From contig NZ_LGIA01000152.1 in assembly GCF_001270965.1 (NCBI RefSeq), positions 1 to 54,654 on the forward strand: a stretch of 54,654 nucleotides of DNA, in the 5' to 3' direction. This stretch comes from Sunxiuqinia dokdonensis. Its GTDB lineage: Bacteria; Bacteroidota; Bacteroidia; Bacteroidales; Prolixibacteraceae. Every line of letters begins with the position of its first letter. Position 1 is the stretch's first letter. The notes under the pieces are model-generated. The model did no database searches, was not told the DNA's origin, and saw nothing but the letters and a program-made list of their open reading frames with translations. Positions 36,025 through 44,702 of the stretch are shown piece after piece. Position numbers and translations under genes: made by a program.

Positions 36025-36086
36025 CAAATGTAGCTTTTCCCTGCACGTTGAAAGTATACAATTCTAATAAAAATGTGCATAATTTT
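36025..36086 (-). promoter_or_regulatory. Promoter and direct-repeat operator of HYC copy 2
   Basis: TACATTTG on the minus strand (36032-36025) is a perfect -7 box, 20 bases before the ATG. Twenty bases upstream lies AGTATACAATTCT (36053-36065) and, 21 bases after its start, TGTGCATAATTTT (36074-36086). The layout is identical to that of HYC copy 1. The AraC/HMA regulator gene ends 12 bases further on. Confidence 0.62.
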
Positions 36087-36098
36087 GCAAAGCAGCTT

Positions 36099-36668
36099 TC
36101 AAATCCCGTCTAAAGGTTTTCTCCCGGAATTTTTGAGTTTCATGAATAGCGATGGAGATAAGCCTGTTACAGCTTTGAATTGCCGGGAAAAATGCTGACT
36201 GGAACTGTAATTAAGCTGAAAAGCAATTTCGCTGACATTTAGTTCCCCGTATATTAGAAGTTCCTTCGCTTTTTCAATTTTTTGAAGAATCAGGTATTTT
36301 TCAATCGTCATCCCTTCTTGTGTAGAAAATAATTTACTCAGAAAAGAATAACTAAGCCCCAATTGATTGGGAATCTGTTCGCTCAAACGCCCAATTCTTT
36401 CCGGCTCATGTTGGTGATGTACCATGGAGATAATGGCATTTTTTATCTTTTCAACCAACTGCGAATTTCTATTGCTCAGTAATTCAAATCCTAGTTCCTT
36501 AAGTTTGATTTCCAGTTTTCTTTGAATATCATCATCCAAAGGGTTGGCAAGTTTAACCTCACCCAATCCCACATCAATATCTTCAATGCCCATTTCTTTA
36601 AGGATTCTTTCCACTGCTAATATGCAGCGGGGGCAGACCATGTTTTTGATATTTAAGACAGTTGTCAT
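36099..36668 (-). CDS. AraC-family regulator with N-terminal HMA-like CxxC domain
   Basis: 189 residues from ATG 36668 (MTTVLNIKNMVCPRC); the frame is open to 36770 but the extra residues overlap the upstream gene and are not protein-like. Residues 1-65 resemble an HMA fold with Cys-Pro-Arg-Cys at the metal-binding loop. Residues about 90-185 are an AraC helix-turn-helix pair (NVSEIAFQLNYSSSQHFSRQFKAVTGLSPSLF). A fused HMA and AraC domain suggests a one-component copper sensor. It would be well placed to bind the direct repeats at 36053-36086 and 28490-28523. Binding is inferred. Confidence 0.85.
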   Translation of the reverse strand: MTTVLNIKNMVCPRCILAVERILKEMGIEDIDVGLGEVKLANPLDDDIQRKLEIKLKELGFELLSNRNSQLVEKIKNAIISMVHHQHEPERIGRLSEQIPNQLGLSYSFLSKLFSTQEGMTIEKYLILQKIEKAKELLIYGELNVSEIAFQLNYSSSQHFSRQFKAVTGLSPSLFMKLKNSGRKPLDGI

Positions 36669-36696
36669 TTGAATTGAAATTACATTTAACCTGATA

Positions 36697-37308
36697 TTAA
36701 TGTTCGTGCGAACCAGGATCATGTTCCTGACTCTGATCCGGTTCACCATGTTCATGCGTGCTATGGTCATGATGCTCTGGTACCGCTTCTAAAGTATCCT
36801 CGCCTGTACCTTCGTCATGGTGATCCGTTTCTCCACTTCCATGCTCATGTTGGTATTCACCATGGGAAATAATCTCTTCCATTGGAACCACGCCAGCGCC
36901 TTGTTCATACACCATTTTGCCTCCCAGGTGCGCTGAATAACCCAGTAAGCCCGATGAAAGCACAAGAATGGTCACCAAGGCTGAAAATTCTGTTGTTTTC
37001 ATTTTCGATTTACGAATAAACAGCCAAATCAATACAGCGAGGAAAATTCCTGAAAAAATAAATCCAAGCAATTCATGGGTTTCCATGATGGAATGAATGG
37101 TGTCGTTGTGTACCAGGGTCTTTTCTTCAACAAGACCTGATATCAAGGCAAGAATGGCGCCTGCAACTCCCAGTATCAGGTTCCAGAACAGCGCTTCTTT
37201 GAGGGTATTTCTCTTACCCTTCCAAATCAGGGCAAGGATTCCCAGTATAGCGGCGCTGATTAAAAGCGCCACCGGGAAATGAACGATTCTTGGATGTAGT
37301 GGTATCAT
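36697..37308 (-). CDS. DUF2231 membrane protein with His-rich tail
   Basis: 203 residues. Four membrane helices (starting HPRIVHFPVALLISAAILG, the DUF2231 hallmark) followed by a C-terminal tail from about 150 that is packed with His, Glu and Asp (HEHGSGETDHHDEG and more). The tail can bind several metal ions. It lies 22 bases after copA and before the AraC/HMA gene, probably co-transcribed. Confidence 0.82.
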   Translation of the reverse strand: MIPLHPRIVHFPVALLISAAILGILALIWKGKRNTLKEALFWNLILGVAGAILALISGLVEEKTLVHNDTIHSIMETHELLGFIFSGIFLAVLIWLFIRKSKMKTTEFSALVTILVLSSGLLGYSAHLGGKMVYEQGAGVVPMEEIISHGEYQHEHGSGETDHHDEGTGEDTLEAVPEHHDHSTHEHGEPDQSQEHDPGSHEH

Positions 37309-37330
37309 TATATGAATGTTTAATAATTTT

Positions 37331-39763
37331 TTATTTTTTCCTCAACCGCAAAGCATTGCCAATAACCGACACGGAACTAAAGCTCATTGCCGCGGCTGCG
37401 ATAATCGGGCTGAGCAATATGTCAAAGAACGGGAATAATATGCCGGCCGCCACGGGTACGCCTAACGCGTTATAAATGAAGGCAAAGAACAGGTTCTGCT
37501 TAATGTTCCTCATCACCTGATGACTTAATTCCCTGGCCCGGACAATCCCGTTCAGATCGCCTTTTACTAATGTGACCTCGGCGCTTTGCATGGCGATGTC
37601 GGTTCCGGTTCCCATGGCAATTCCCACATTGGCCTGTTCAAGCGCCGGGGCATCGTTGATGCCGTCGCCTGCCATGGCAACGATATGGCCCTGTTCCTGC
37701 AATTCCTTTACTTTTTTGTATTTATCGTCGGGGAGGCAATCGGCCATGAACCCATCCAGGTGAAGCTCTTCAGCAACAGCGCGTGCGGTAAATTCATTGT
37801 CGCCCGTAAGCATGTGTACTTTTATGCCCATTTTTTGCAAATCCACTATGGCTTTTGCCGAGCTTTCCTTGATTTTATCTGAAACCGTTACAATGCCTTC
37901 AACCTTGTTTTCAATGAGCAAGTACATCACAGTCTGGGCTTTCAACTGCCATTCTTTGACAATTTTTCTGTTCTTTTCATCCAAGCTCGCATCAAATTCA
38001 TCGACCAGTTTTTGGTTTCCCAATGCAATCTTTTTCCCTTGATAAATTGCCTTAACTCCCTTGCCTGTAACCGATTCAAATTTGTCCATTTTTATCAGCT
38101 TCATGCTTTTTTCTTTGGCGCCGGCAACTATGGCGTCGGCAAGCGGGTGTTCACTATTGGCATCGATTGAGGCCGCCAGTTTTAGAATCTCATCATCGGG
38201 CATTGAACCAAAGGATTGATAATTCTTAAGGCTGGGTTTCCCTTCGGTTATAGTACCGGTTTTATCTATTATCAGGATATCCACTTTGTTCATTTCCTCT
38301 ATAGCACGGGCATCTTTTACCAGGACGCCCGATTGTGCCATCCGTCCGGATCCAACCATAATCGACATAGGAGTAGCAAGACCCAATGCACACGGACAGG
38401 CAATAATCAATACCGCCACTGCATTTACAAACGCATAAACGTATGCAGGTTCCGGTCCCCATATTGCCCAAACGGCAAAAGTGACCAGAGCAATTGAGAT
38501 AACGATCTGCACAAAGTATTTTGCAACGGTGTCTGCCAATTTTTGAATTGGTGCGCGTGAACGGCTGGCCGTGTTCACCATTTCGATGATTTGTGCAAGT
38601 AAGGTATCACTGCCCACTTTTTCGGCTTTCATTTCAAAGGCTGTTTTCCCGTTGATGGTTCCACCTGTTACTTTATCGCCCTCCGATTTTTCAACCGGAA
38701 TGGGTTCGCCGGTAATCATACTTTCGTCAATCACCGCCTCGCCCTTATGTATACTGCCGTCAACAGGAATTTTTTCGCCGGGCTTCACTTTTAAAATATC
38801 ACTAACATTCACATCCTCCAGAGGAACTTCGATTTCTTCTCCATCTCGGATGACCCTCGCTACCGGAGGAACCAATCCGAGCAAGGCTTTTATTGCCGAA
38901 TTTGTTTTGCTGTGTGCACGCAATTCGAGTACCTGCCCCAACAGTACTAATGTTAGTATTACAGCAGCTGCTTCAAAATAAAGATGGACGTTTCCGTTCG
39001 CATCTTTGAACTGCTCAGGAAAGGCACCAGGAATAATTAAGGCAAATACACTGAAAAGATATGCAGCTCCGACACCAATGGAAATCAGTGTCCACATATT
39101 GGGCATCCACCGAACAATGGAACTCCATCCTCGCTTGAAAAACTCCCAACTGGAATAAAAAACAACCGGTGTGGCAAGTATAAATTCAATCCAACCCAAT
39201 ACTTTCCTGGGTGCTATCTCATCCAACTTCAGAAATGGGAAATATTCCGACATGGCAATAACAAATACCGGAATACTAAGTACTGTCGCCACCCAGAATT
39301 TCTTTGCCATTTTCTTGTAGGCTTTTTCTTCCTCGCTGGTTTCTTCACCTTTTTCGGGAACCAAATCCATCCCACATTTTGGACAACTGCCCGGGTGGTC
39401 TTGTTTCACTTCCGGGTGCATGGGGCAGGTGTAAATGGTTTGTTTGCTGCCCGGAATCTGCTTTGCCTCCTCTTTTTTCAGGTGCATACCACAAACCGGA
39501 CAGTCACCCGGCTCGTCGTAGGTTTTATCGCCTTCACAGCGCATGGGGCAATAATACTTTCCGCTTCCACCAGAATGGTCGCTATGACTGTGGTCATGCT
39601 TGTGTTCTCCATGGTCATGTTTGTGGTGACCATTATTGCTGTCATCGCCACTTACAGGAACCAGGTGCATATTGCAAACGGGGCAATCGCCGGGCTCATC
39701 ATACACTTTGTCGCCCTCGCATTTCATGGGACAGTAGAAATTACTATGTTTTGTTTTTTCCAT
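37331..39763 (-). CDS. copA: Copper-transporting P1B-type ATPase (CopA) with three metal-ribbon domains
   Basis: 810 residues. The N-terminus carries three heavy-metal-binding ribbons in place of HMA domains: [20 protein letters not shown] near 10-30, [20 protein letters not shown] near 75-95 and [18 protein letters not shown] near 113-131, with a His-rich linker ([18 protein letters not shown]). The pump core has CPC in [11 protein letters not shown] near 456 and the phosphorylated Asp in DKTGT near 500, plus TGDNE and GDGINDAP. It exports Cu(I)/Ag(I) from the cytoplasm. CPC supports Cu/Ag specificity. Confidence 0.95.
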   Translation of the reverse strand: MEKTKHSNFYCPMKCEGDKVYDEPGDCPVCNMHLVPVSGDDSNNGHHKHDHGEHKHDHSHSDHSGGSGKYYCPMRCEGDKTYDEPGDCPVCGMHLKKEEAKQIPGSKQTIYTCPMHPEVKQDHPGSCPKCGMDLVPEKGEETSEEEKAYKKMAKKFWVATVLSIPVFVIAMSEYFPFLKLDEIAPRKVLGWIEFILATPVVFYSSWEFFKRGWSSIVRWMPNMWTLISIGVGAAYLFSVFALIIPGAFPEQFKDANGNVHLYFEAAAVILTLVLLGQVLELRAHSKTNSAIKALLGLVPPVARVIRDGEEIEVPLEDVNVSDILKVKPGEKIPVDGSIHKGEAVIDESMITGEPIPVEKSEGDKVTGGTINGKTAFEMKAEKVGSDTLLAQIIEMVNTASRSRAPIQKLADTVAKYFVQIVISIALVTFAVWAIWGPEPAYVYAFVNAVAVLIIACPCALGLATPMSIMVGSGRMAQSGVLVKDARAIEEMNKVDILIIDKTGTITEGKPSLKNYQSFGSMPDDEILKLAASIDANSEHPLADAIVAGAKEKSMKLIKMDKFESVTGKGVKAIYQGKKIALGNQKLVDEFDASLDEKNRKIVKEWQLKAQTVMYLLIENKVEGIVTVSDKIKESSAKAIVDLQKMGIKVHMLTGDNEFTARAVAEELHLDGFMADCLPDDKYKKVKELQEQGHIVAMAGDGINDAPALEQANVGIAMGTGTDIAMQSAEVTLVKGDLNGIVRARELSHQVMRNIKQNLFFAFIYNALGVPVAAGILFPFFDILLSPIIAAAAMSFSSVSVIGNALRLRKK

Positions 39764-40010
39764 TTCGCTCAGTTTTATTTTAACCCGAGATCCCTTTTTT
39801 TCATTTCGAATTACTCTTTGTCAATCTCGTATCGTTCGTTGAGGATATCATGTGTTGATTTATCTGTCGTGTTGTTACCGTTTTGATTGGGAGAGTGGGC
39901 AACGCCCCAAAAATATGGCAGCGACAAGAATAAGCCTAATTGTTCACCACCTGCTTATGCCAAAATTCATCCTCAAAATCCATGCATTTTGTCCCCCTTT
40001 ATCTTTAAAA
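39764..40010. other. Gap between DUF302 gene and copA
   Basis: 247 bases without a supportable gene. Only a short GGGC-AAC-GCCC hairpin (near 39898) is seen. The copA promoter should lie here but no good -7 box is visible. Confidence 0.4.
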
Positions 40011-40397
40011 TTAAAGTGAGGCGATAACCTTTTCAAGTTTTGTCTTAATCTCTCCTGCAATACCTGCAAGCTGTTTATTATCAACAGCCATCATAGAGGC
40101 TACTGGGTTAACGGCTGCAATCTCCACCAGGTTTTCTCCAATTTCCTGCACAATTACATTGCACGGAAGCATGGTCCCAATCTTATCTTCGTACTGAAGT
40201 GCCTTATAAGCATTGGGCGGGTTACAGGCCCCAAGGATTCTATATTTCCTGAAATCAACATCCAGTTTTTCTTTTAACTTTTGTTGAATATCAATTTCGG
40301 AAAGTACCCCAAAACCTTCTGTTTTTAATGCTTCTGTTACTAGCTCTACCGCCCGGTCAAAATTTGCCGTAATTGTTTTATTGATATAATATGCCAT
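40011..40397 (-). CDS. DUF302 domain protein
   Basis: 128 residues, soluble. The DUF302 pattern is clear (FGVLSEIDIQQKLKEKLDVDF; RILGACNPPNAYKALQYED; MLPCNVIVQE). It has two conserved Cys, one in GACNPP and one in LPCNV. Such proteins are often found with metal-efflux genes and bind small ligands or metals; the biochemical role is unknown. It lies 12 bases after the Met/His-rich protein gene. Confidence 0.85.
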   Translation of the reverse strand: MAYYINKTITANFDRAVELVTEALKTEGFGVLSEIDIQQKLKEKLDVDFRKYRILGACNPPNAYKALQYEDKIGTMLPCNVIVQEIGENLVEIAAVNPVASMMAVDNKQLAGIAGEIKTKLEKVIASL

Positions 40398-40409
40398 GAT
40401 TGATAATTT

Positions 40410-40919
40410 TTAATGGTCATGATTGTCGTGATTTGATTTTTCTTTCGTGTTCATCATTTTCCCGTCGGGATCCATCGTGCCTTTTTCTTTCATTTTCTGC
40501 ATGCACATCTTCATCATTTCGGGATGTTCTGTCATCATGTTGATCATCTGATTACGCATGACAGTGTCTTTTTTGCACATTTCCATCATATTTCCCATCA
40601 TTTTTTGCATCATTTCAGGATTGTCTTTCATCATCTCCATCATTTGATGCTCATCATTTTTATGCATCATACCACTTTCCTTCGATTCGATTTTTTTCAT
40701 TTGGTGGTTTTCTGTATTACGCATCATCATCGCACCATGTTCATTTTCCTTTGCCACTTGCATGAAATCCATCATTAGCTGGTGGTCTTCAGCAATGGCG
40801 TTAAAAATCTCCGTACGAGTTTTCTGGTTATCAAGTAAGCTTTTCACATCGGTATTTTGGCCGTTTACGTTGAAAACCAAAACTGTAAGCATCGTAATAA
40901 AAATTGTTATTGTTTTCAT
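40410..40919 (-). CDS. Secreted Met/His-rich metal-binding protein
   Basis: 169 residues from ATG 40919 (MKTITIFITML); the open frame to 41003 is not needed. A signal peptide (to about 21, NVNGQ) is followed by a very Met/His-rich body with repeats of MM-x2-NPEMMQKMM and MMTEHPEMMKMCMQKM type and a tail of NHDNHDH. Thioether and imidazole ligands of this kind bind Cu(I) and Ag(I). A periplasmic copper buffer is likely. Confidence 0.8.
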   Translation of the reverse strand: MKTITIFITMLTVLVFNVNGQNTDVKSLLDNQKTRTEIFNAIAEDHQLMMDFMQVAKENEHGAMMMRNTENHQMKKIESKESGMMHKNDEHQMMEMMKDNPEMMQKMMGNMMEMCKKDTVMRNQMINMMTEHPEMMKMCMQKMKEKGTMDPDGKMMNTKEKSNHDNHDH

Positions 40920-40950
40920 GATATTAAATTTTAAATGATTAATAAATTTC

Positions 40951-41208
40951 TTAGCAGCATCCGTGTGAATGACCGTGTGAATCTTTACCGCTGTCAACAG
41001 CAACTAGTTTCATATTGCAAACCGGGCAGTTTCCTGGGGTATTATAGGTTCTGTCACCTTCGCATTTCATGGGGCATTGGTAAACAGTGCCAGACATTGT
41101 CTTATCCTTATGCACAGGTTGATGTATATCCTGCTTCGTTTTGTACACCGTTTGTGATGTATTCTGGCTACTTTTTCCTTTTGAAAACAAATCTTTTAAC
41201 TTTTTCAT
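40951..41208 (-). CDS. Small heavy-metal-binding ribbon protein
   Basis: 85 residues. One copy of the ribbon domain found in CopA and CusB ([20 protein letters not shown], near 45-64) and a C-terminal HGHSHGCC. No clear signal peptide, so it may be cytoplasmic and pass metal to CopA. It is the first gene of a unit with the Met/His-rich and DUF302 genes. Confidence 0.8.
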   Translation of the reverse strand: MKKLKDLFSKGKSSQNTSQTVYKTKQDIHQPVHKDKTMSGTVYQCPMKCEGDRTYNTPGNCPVCNMKLVAVDSGKDSHGHSHGCC

Positions 41209-41233
41209 GATTCCTTTCTTTAAGTTTATAGTG

Positions 41234-41241
41234 CAAATTTA
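41234..41241 (-). promoter_or_regulatory. -7 box ahead of the ribbon protein gene
   Basis: TAAATTTG (minus strand, 41241-41234) fits TAnnTTTG, 25 bases before the ATG. TGTTACATTATTT starts 20 bases upstream (41262), the same offset as the repeats at HYC copies 1 and 2, but the match to their consensus is poor. Confidence 0.4.
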
Positions 41242-41302
41242 CAGGATATTCATTGCTAATATGTTACATTATTTTTTGAATAATTTACAAAATTTAATGA
41301 AT

Positions 41303-41864
41303 TCATACGTCGTTAAGCGAACTCCGCTTTTGTTCTTTAAGATTTTTAAAATACGAGAGGCTAAAACCTGTAACTTTTTTAAACTGCCCTGACAGATGCG
41401 CTACACTGCTGTACCCCAGCTCCCAGGCAATTTCGCTCAGGTTCTTTTGGTCGTATACGATTAACTCTTTTACCCTCTCAACCTTAAGGTTTATAAGATA
41501 CTTTTCAATTGTTGTACCCTCAACCGAAGAAAAAAACGAACTTAAATATGGGTAATCAAGATTCATTTTTTCCGATAGATAATCAGAAAAGTTGTGCTTT
41601 TCTTCCCACTTTTTCTGAAAAATAAAATCAATTGCCGCCGTTTTAATTTGCTCGATTAGTATTCTTTGTGAATTGTTGATAATCTCGAAGCCGACATCTT
41701 TCAACTTATTGTCAATTTTTTTTTAGAGTTGTGTCGTTAACTTCGTCGTTTGTTTCAACATTCCCCAATTGAACATTTTTGACTTGAATACCTGCTTCCA
41801 GAAATATCTGATTGACCACCATAATACATTGGTTGCAAACCATATTTTTAATCGAGCTTTTCAT
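41303..41864 (-). pseudogene. Frameshifted AraC/HMA regulator (second copy)
   Basis: The frame starting at ATG 41864 (MKSSIKNMVCNQC) has an HMA-like domain with Cys-Asn-Gln-Cys and runs to a stop just after a run of nine A (minus strand, nine T at 41716-41724). One base fewer would join it to the downstream frame (IDNKLKDVGFEI), which carries the AraC helix-turn-helix (NLSEIAWELGYSSVAHLSGQFKKVTGFSLSYF) to 41303. The joined protein would match the intact regulator at 36099-36668 in length and order. It could be a true inactivation, a homopolymer sequencing error, or expression by slippage on the A run. Confidence 0.8.
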
Positions 41865-41865
41865 A

Positions 41866-42276
41866 TCATAATTCCTCTTTTATTTCGCCACACGAAAGCA
41901 TTTTCTCTCCAAAATATGGGTTTTTGATTTCCTTGTTTTGACTTATCCAATAAGCTCCTTCGTTGTTAAAAGCCATAGGGAAGAAAGCGACAAAAAGATT
42001 ACCCTGCTTCAACCCGAAGCTTTTGATAGTACAATACATAATTTCTGAAATATGGCTGAAGTATGGACGTTTTTTTTCAAGGCCTGCAATATGCTGCATC
42101 TCTTTCAGCTTGGTTTCATACAACGTTTTGTGGTTTTGCCACGCTTCCAGCCCTTTGCCGTCTAGTTGTGACGGAACCACTGCCGATACTTTTTCAGCCA
42201 TCACTCCGACGGATTTATTCACAGCTTCTTCATCGTCTTTTACCAATGCATCTTTTCTCTGCAAATAGGCATTCAT
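41866..42276 (-). CDS. Stand-alone DUF3347 domain protein without signal peptide
   Basis: 136 residues. The body matches the C-terminal domain of the CusB adaptor in this window (YFSHISEIMYCTIKSFGL; GAYWISQNKEIKNPYFGEKMLSCGE). DUF3347 proteins are normally periplasmic, but this frame begins inside the domain (MNAYLQRKDALVKDDEEAV) and an in-frame stop lies two codons before the ATG. It therefore looks cytoplasmic or 5'-truncated. It lies 8 bases after the methyltransferase and directly before the frameshifted AraC gene. Confidence 0.75.
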   Translation of the reverse strand: MNAYLQRKDALVKDDEEAVNKSVGVMAEKVSAVVPSQLDGKGLEAWQNHKTLYETKLKEMQHIAGLEKKRPYFSHISEIMYCTIKSFGLKQGNLFVAFFPMAFNNEGAYWISQNKEIKNPYFGEKMLSCGEIKEEL

Positions 42277-42284
42277 AACTCAAT

Positions 42285-42935
42285 TTATTTTAGACTTTTT
42301 TCTCCTGTTGCAATATATGTTGAGCCAAAATAATATTCTTTGAACGTAATTAGTTTAAGATATTTTTCCAGGGATTCCCATGCATGGCGCTCTTTCATAA
42401 TATATGTTCCGCCGAAAGGTTTGATAAATAGTAAAACCATAAATTTTGCAAACCAATCCGACCATCCATCAGGCTTTTTAAAATCGAGAATGACAAATTT
42501 TCCGCCTTTGTCAAGAGAATAGGCACCTTTGCTTATTATTGAATCATATTCAGGAATCAACGTTACAGCATAAGAAGAAATAATCCCGTTAATATCTTTT
42601 GGGAATTGATATTGTGCCGCATCGCTTTGAATCAAAGTAACATTTTTCCACTTTTTTTCTTCGACTTGCTTTTCGGCAATTTTCAGCATATCAGCAGACA
42701 AATCCACACCAATTATTTTACCTTTAGAACCAACAGCATTTTGAAGATGTGGAAAATTTAGGCCGGTACCACAACATAAATCAACAGCAGTATCTCCCTT
42801 TCTTAGATTAAGGGCCTCAACGGCTTTCATCCTGTAAAAATTCACCCTCCATCCGATGAGATTAAAGAGTTTAACGCTGTAATTATATGCAGGAGCCCTT
42901 TTATGATATATTTCTTTTATCTTTTCTTTATTCAT
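42285..42935 (-). CDS. Class I SAM-dependent methyltransferase (UbiE-like)
   Basis: 216 residues from ATG 42935 (MNKEKIKEIYHKRAPAYN); ATG 42980 would add 15 residues. The SAM-binding motif is VDLCCGTGLNF, followed by GVDLSADML and SDAAQYQF. Close to ubiquinone/menaquinone methyltransferases in fold. The substrate is not known; in this island methylation of a metalloid or a small molecule is possible. The Cys-Cys in motif I is unusual but not diagnostic. Confidence 0.85.
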   Translation of the reverse strand: MNKEKIKEIYHKRAPAYNYSVKLFNLIGWRVNFYRMKAVEALNLRKGDTAVDLCCGTGLNFPHLQNAVGSKGKIIGVDLSADMLKIAEKQVEEKKWKNVTLIQSDAAQYQFPKDINGIISSYAVTLIPEYDSIISKGAYSLDKGGKFVILDFKKPDGWSDWFAKFMVLLFIKPFGGTYIMKERHAWESLEKYLKLITFKEYYFGSTYIATGEKSLK

Positions 42936-43092
42936 TTCTTCAGTTAAAATTGGTAAATACCGGTTCCCACTCCTTTTCATACATGTACTTTTGCCTATGA
43001 ATTGAAATTCATTTCATCGATTTTGCTCACACAGGCAAGGCTCAAACAAGTTCGGTTTTGCTCTCACATAATCGCAAACATTCACCAGAACT

Positions 43093-43434
43093 TTAGACTG
43101 ACAGGATACCTTTCTCGTCGGTTCTAACTTTATAAACTTCCTCTACCGGCGATACCATAATCATCCCGTCTCCCCGGTAGCCTGTCCTTCCGTTTTTCCG
43201 AATCAGGTCAATGACCGGATGTACATGTTCATCCGCAGCTAAAATTTCAAGTTTGATGACCCGATATGCATCCGCGAAAGGGTATTTGGCACTGATGTGT
43301 TCTTTTTCATGGTCTGAATACTGGCCGGTGCCTTCACATTCAACAAGGGTCATACAGCAATAGCCGGCCTGATTAAGGGCTTTGTAAACATCTTCTACCA
43401 TCCGGTATCTGATATACGCTTTGATTAGTCTCAT
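43093..43434 (-). CDS. PII-like signalling protein
   Basis: 113 residues with the PII trimer fold (MRLIKAYIRYRMVEDVYKAL; TGYRGDGMIMVSPVEEVYKVRT at the C-terminus). The T-loop (VECEGTGQYSDHEKEHISAKYPFADA) differs from canonical GlnB and lacks the usual uridylylated Tyr context. PII-like proteins of this kind are known to cluster with RND metal pumps. No amtB or glutamine synthetase gene is nearby, so a classical nitrogen role is unlikely. Confidence 0.8.
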   Translation of the reverse strand: MRLIKAYIRYRMVEDVYKALNQAGYCCMTLVECEGTGQYSDHEKEHISAKYPFADAYRVIKLEILAADEHVHPVIDLIRKNGRTGYRGDGMIMVSPVEEVYKVRTDEKGILSV

Positions 43435-43735
43435 AATATGAAGATTTTAAAATTCAACAATAATTTAAAGATACTGAATCCCTGATGTTTATCTATTACA
43501 CAATTCAAGGTAAAACTTACATGATTTTCTGGTTTTCAGTATTTTTTATCAACTTCTTAAATTGACGCAGGGAATGCCCGGTTACCGTTTTAAATTCGCA
43601 GCAGTCCTAACTAATAATATTTTTATCCGTTAAAGTGTGAGATTGCCCTGGAGTTTGCCCTGTCAGAATTGGGAAATTCTCAATTAATAATTTAATTTTA
43701 GCTGTTTTAATCGATAAAAGAAGATAAAGGAGAAT
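43435..43735. other. Intergenic region between the PII-like gene and nuoA
   Basis: About 300 bases between divergent genes. It holds the near-palindrome at 43667-43685 and a possible TTG (43669-43671) / TAATTTTA promoter for nuoA. No short gene is supported. Confidence 0.5.
43667..43685. promoter_or_regulatory. 19-bp near-perfect palindrome upstream of nuoA
   Basis: AATTGGGAAATTCTCAATT differs from its reverse complement at only one arm pair (and the centre). It lies about 50 bases upstream of the nuoA ATG, between the candidate -33 and -7 boxes. A dimeric repressor or redox regulator could bind here. Confidence 0.5.
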
Positions 43736-44152
43736 ATGATTTCAGAATACGGAATTATTTTGTTGTATGTTATCCTTGGTTTTATATTTGTGGGAATTGC
43801 GCTGGCACTCTCGGCAATTATCCGGCCAAGTCATCCAAACCCAGTTAAAAATTCAACTTATGAATGCGGGGAAATACCGATAGGCGAACCTTGGATTAAA
43901 TTTAACGTGCGGTTTTATGTTATCGCATTGGTTTTTTTATTGTTTGAAGTCGAAATCGTTTTTTTGCTCCCATGGGCAATGGTATTTAAACAATTGGGAT
44001 GGTTTGCATTTATAGAGATGATTGTATTTGTAGTGATTCTTTTTACAGGATTCGTCTATGTTTGGGCAAAAGGCGACCTGGATTGGGAAAAACCAAGGCC
44101 GCATATTCCGAAACTGGAAGACCTGGTAATTGGCAAAAAGCAAAAGCAGTAG
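43736..44152 (+). CDS. nuoA: NADH-quinone oxidoreductase subunit A
   Basis: 138 residues, three membrane helices. The family signature is present ([39 protein letters not shown]). A good Shine-Dalgarno-like AGGAG (43727-43731) precedes the ATG by 4 bases, notable because Bacteroidota often lack one. First gene of the nuo operon. Confidence 0.96.
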   Translation: MISEYGIILLYVILGFIFVGIALALSAIIRPSHPNPVKNSTYECGEIPIGEPWIKFNVRFYVIALVFLLFEVEIVFLLPWAMVFKQLGWFAFIEMIVFVVILFTGFVYVWAKGDLDWEKPRPHIPKLEDLVIGKKQKQ

Positions 44153-44156
44153 AAAG

Positions 44157-44690
44157 ATGGGGTTATTAAACAGATTGGACGATCCCTATGAAGGTGGGGG
44201 AATAGTATTAGGAAAAATTGAAGATATACTAAACTGGGGAAGGAGCAAATCGAATTGGTACCTTCATTTCGGCCTGGCCTGTTGTGCCATTGAATTTATG
44301 GCCATGAATGCTTCGCACTTTGATTTTATGCGGTTTGGCACTATTCCCAGGACAAGTCCGCGACAAGCCGATTTTATCATGATTACCGGTACCGTTACTT
44401 TCAAAATGGCCGAAAGGATTAAAATTCTTTATGAACAAATGGCTGAACCTAAATATGTCATATCCGTCGGGTCGTGTTCAAATTGCGGTGGGCCATATTG
44501 GGAACACGGCTATCACGTGCTTAAAGGCGTCGATAAAATAATACCTGTCGATGTTTATATCCCCGGCTGTCCACCCAGGCCAGAGGCATTTCAAGAGGGA
44601 ATGATCAAATTGCAAAAGAAAATCAACGAACAGGCTATTTTCAATAAAAGAAAAAGGTTGAAGAAAGAACAAAGCGACGATAATAAATAA
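44157..44690 (+). CDS. nuoB: NADH-quinone oxidoreductase subunit B (N2 cluster)
   Basis: 177 residues from ATG 44157 ([14 protein letters not shown]), 4 bases after the nuoA stop; the frame opens at 44130 inside nuoA. Ligands of the terminal [4Fe-4S] cluster N2 are present: the Cys-Cys pair in ACCAIEFM, Cys in GSCSNCGG and Cys in [10 protein letters not shown]. It passes electrons to quinone. Confidence 0.96.
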   Translation: MGLLNRLDDPYEGGGIVLGKIEDILNWGRSKSNWYLHFGLACCAIEFMAMNASHFDFMRFGTIPRTSPRQADFIMITGTVTFKMAERIKILYEQMAEPKYVISVGSCSNCGGPYWEHGYHVLKGVDKIIPVDVYIPGCPPRPEAFQEGMIKLQKKINEQAIFNKRKRLKKEQSDDNK

Positions 44691-44702
44691 TTTGCAGTAA
44701 AG

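Noticed and set aside
41242-41296. A third AraC-type direct repeat ahead of the ribbon protein gene
   Set aside because: A TGT-starting segment lies at the right distance from the -7 box, but the match is weak and the second half-site is off by 7-8 bases.
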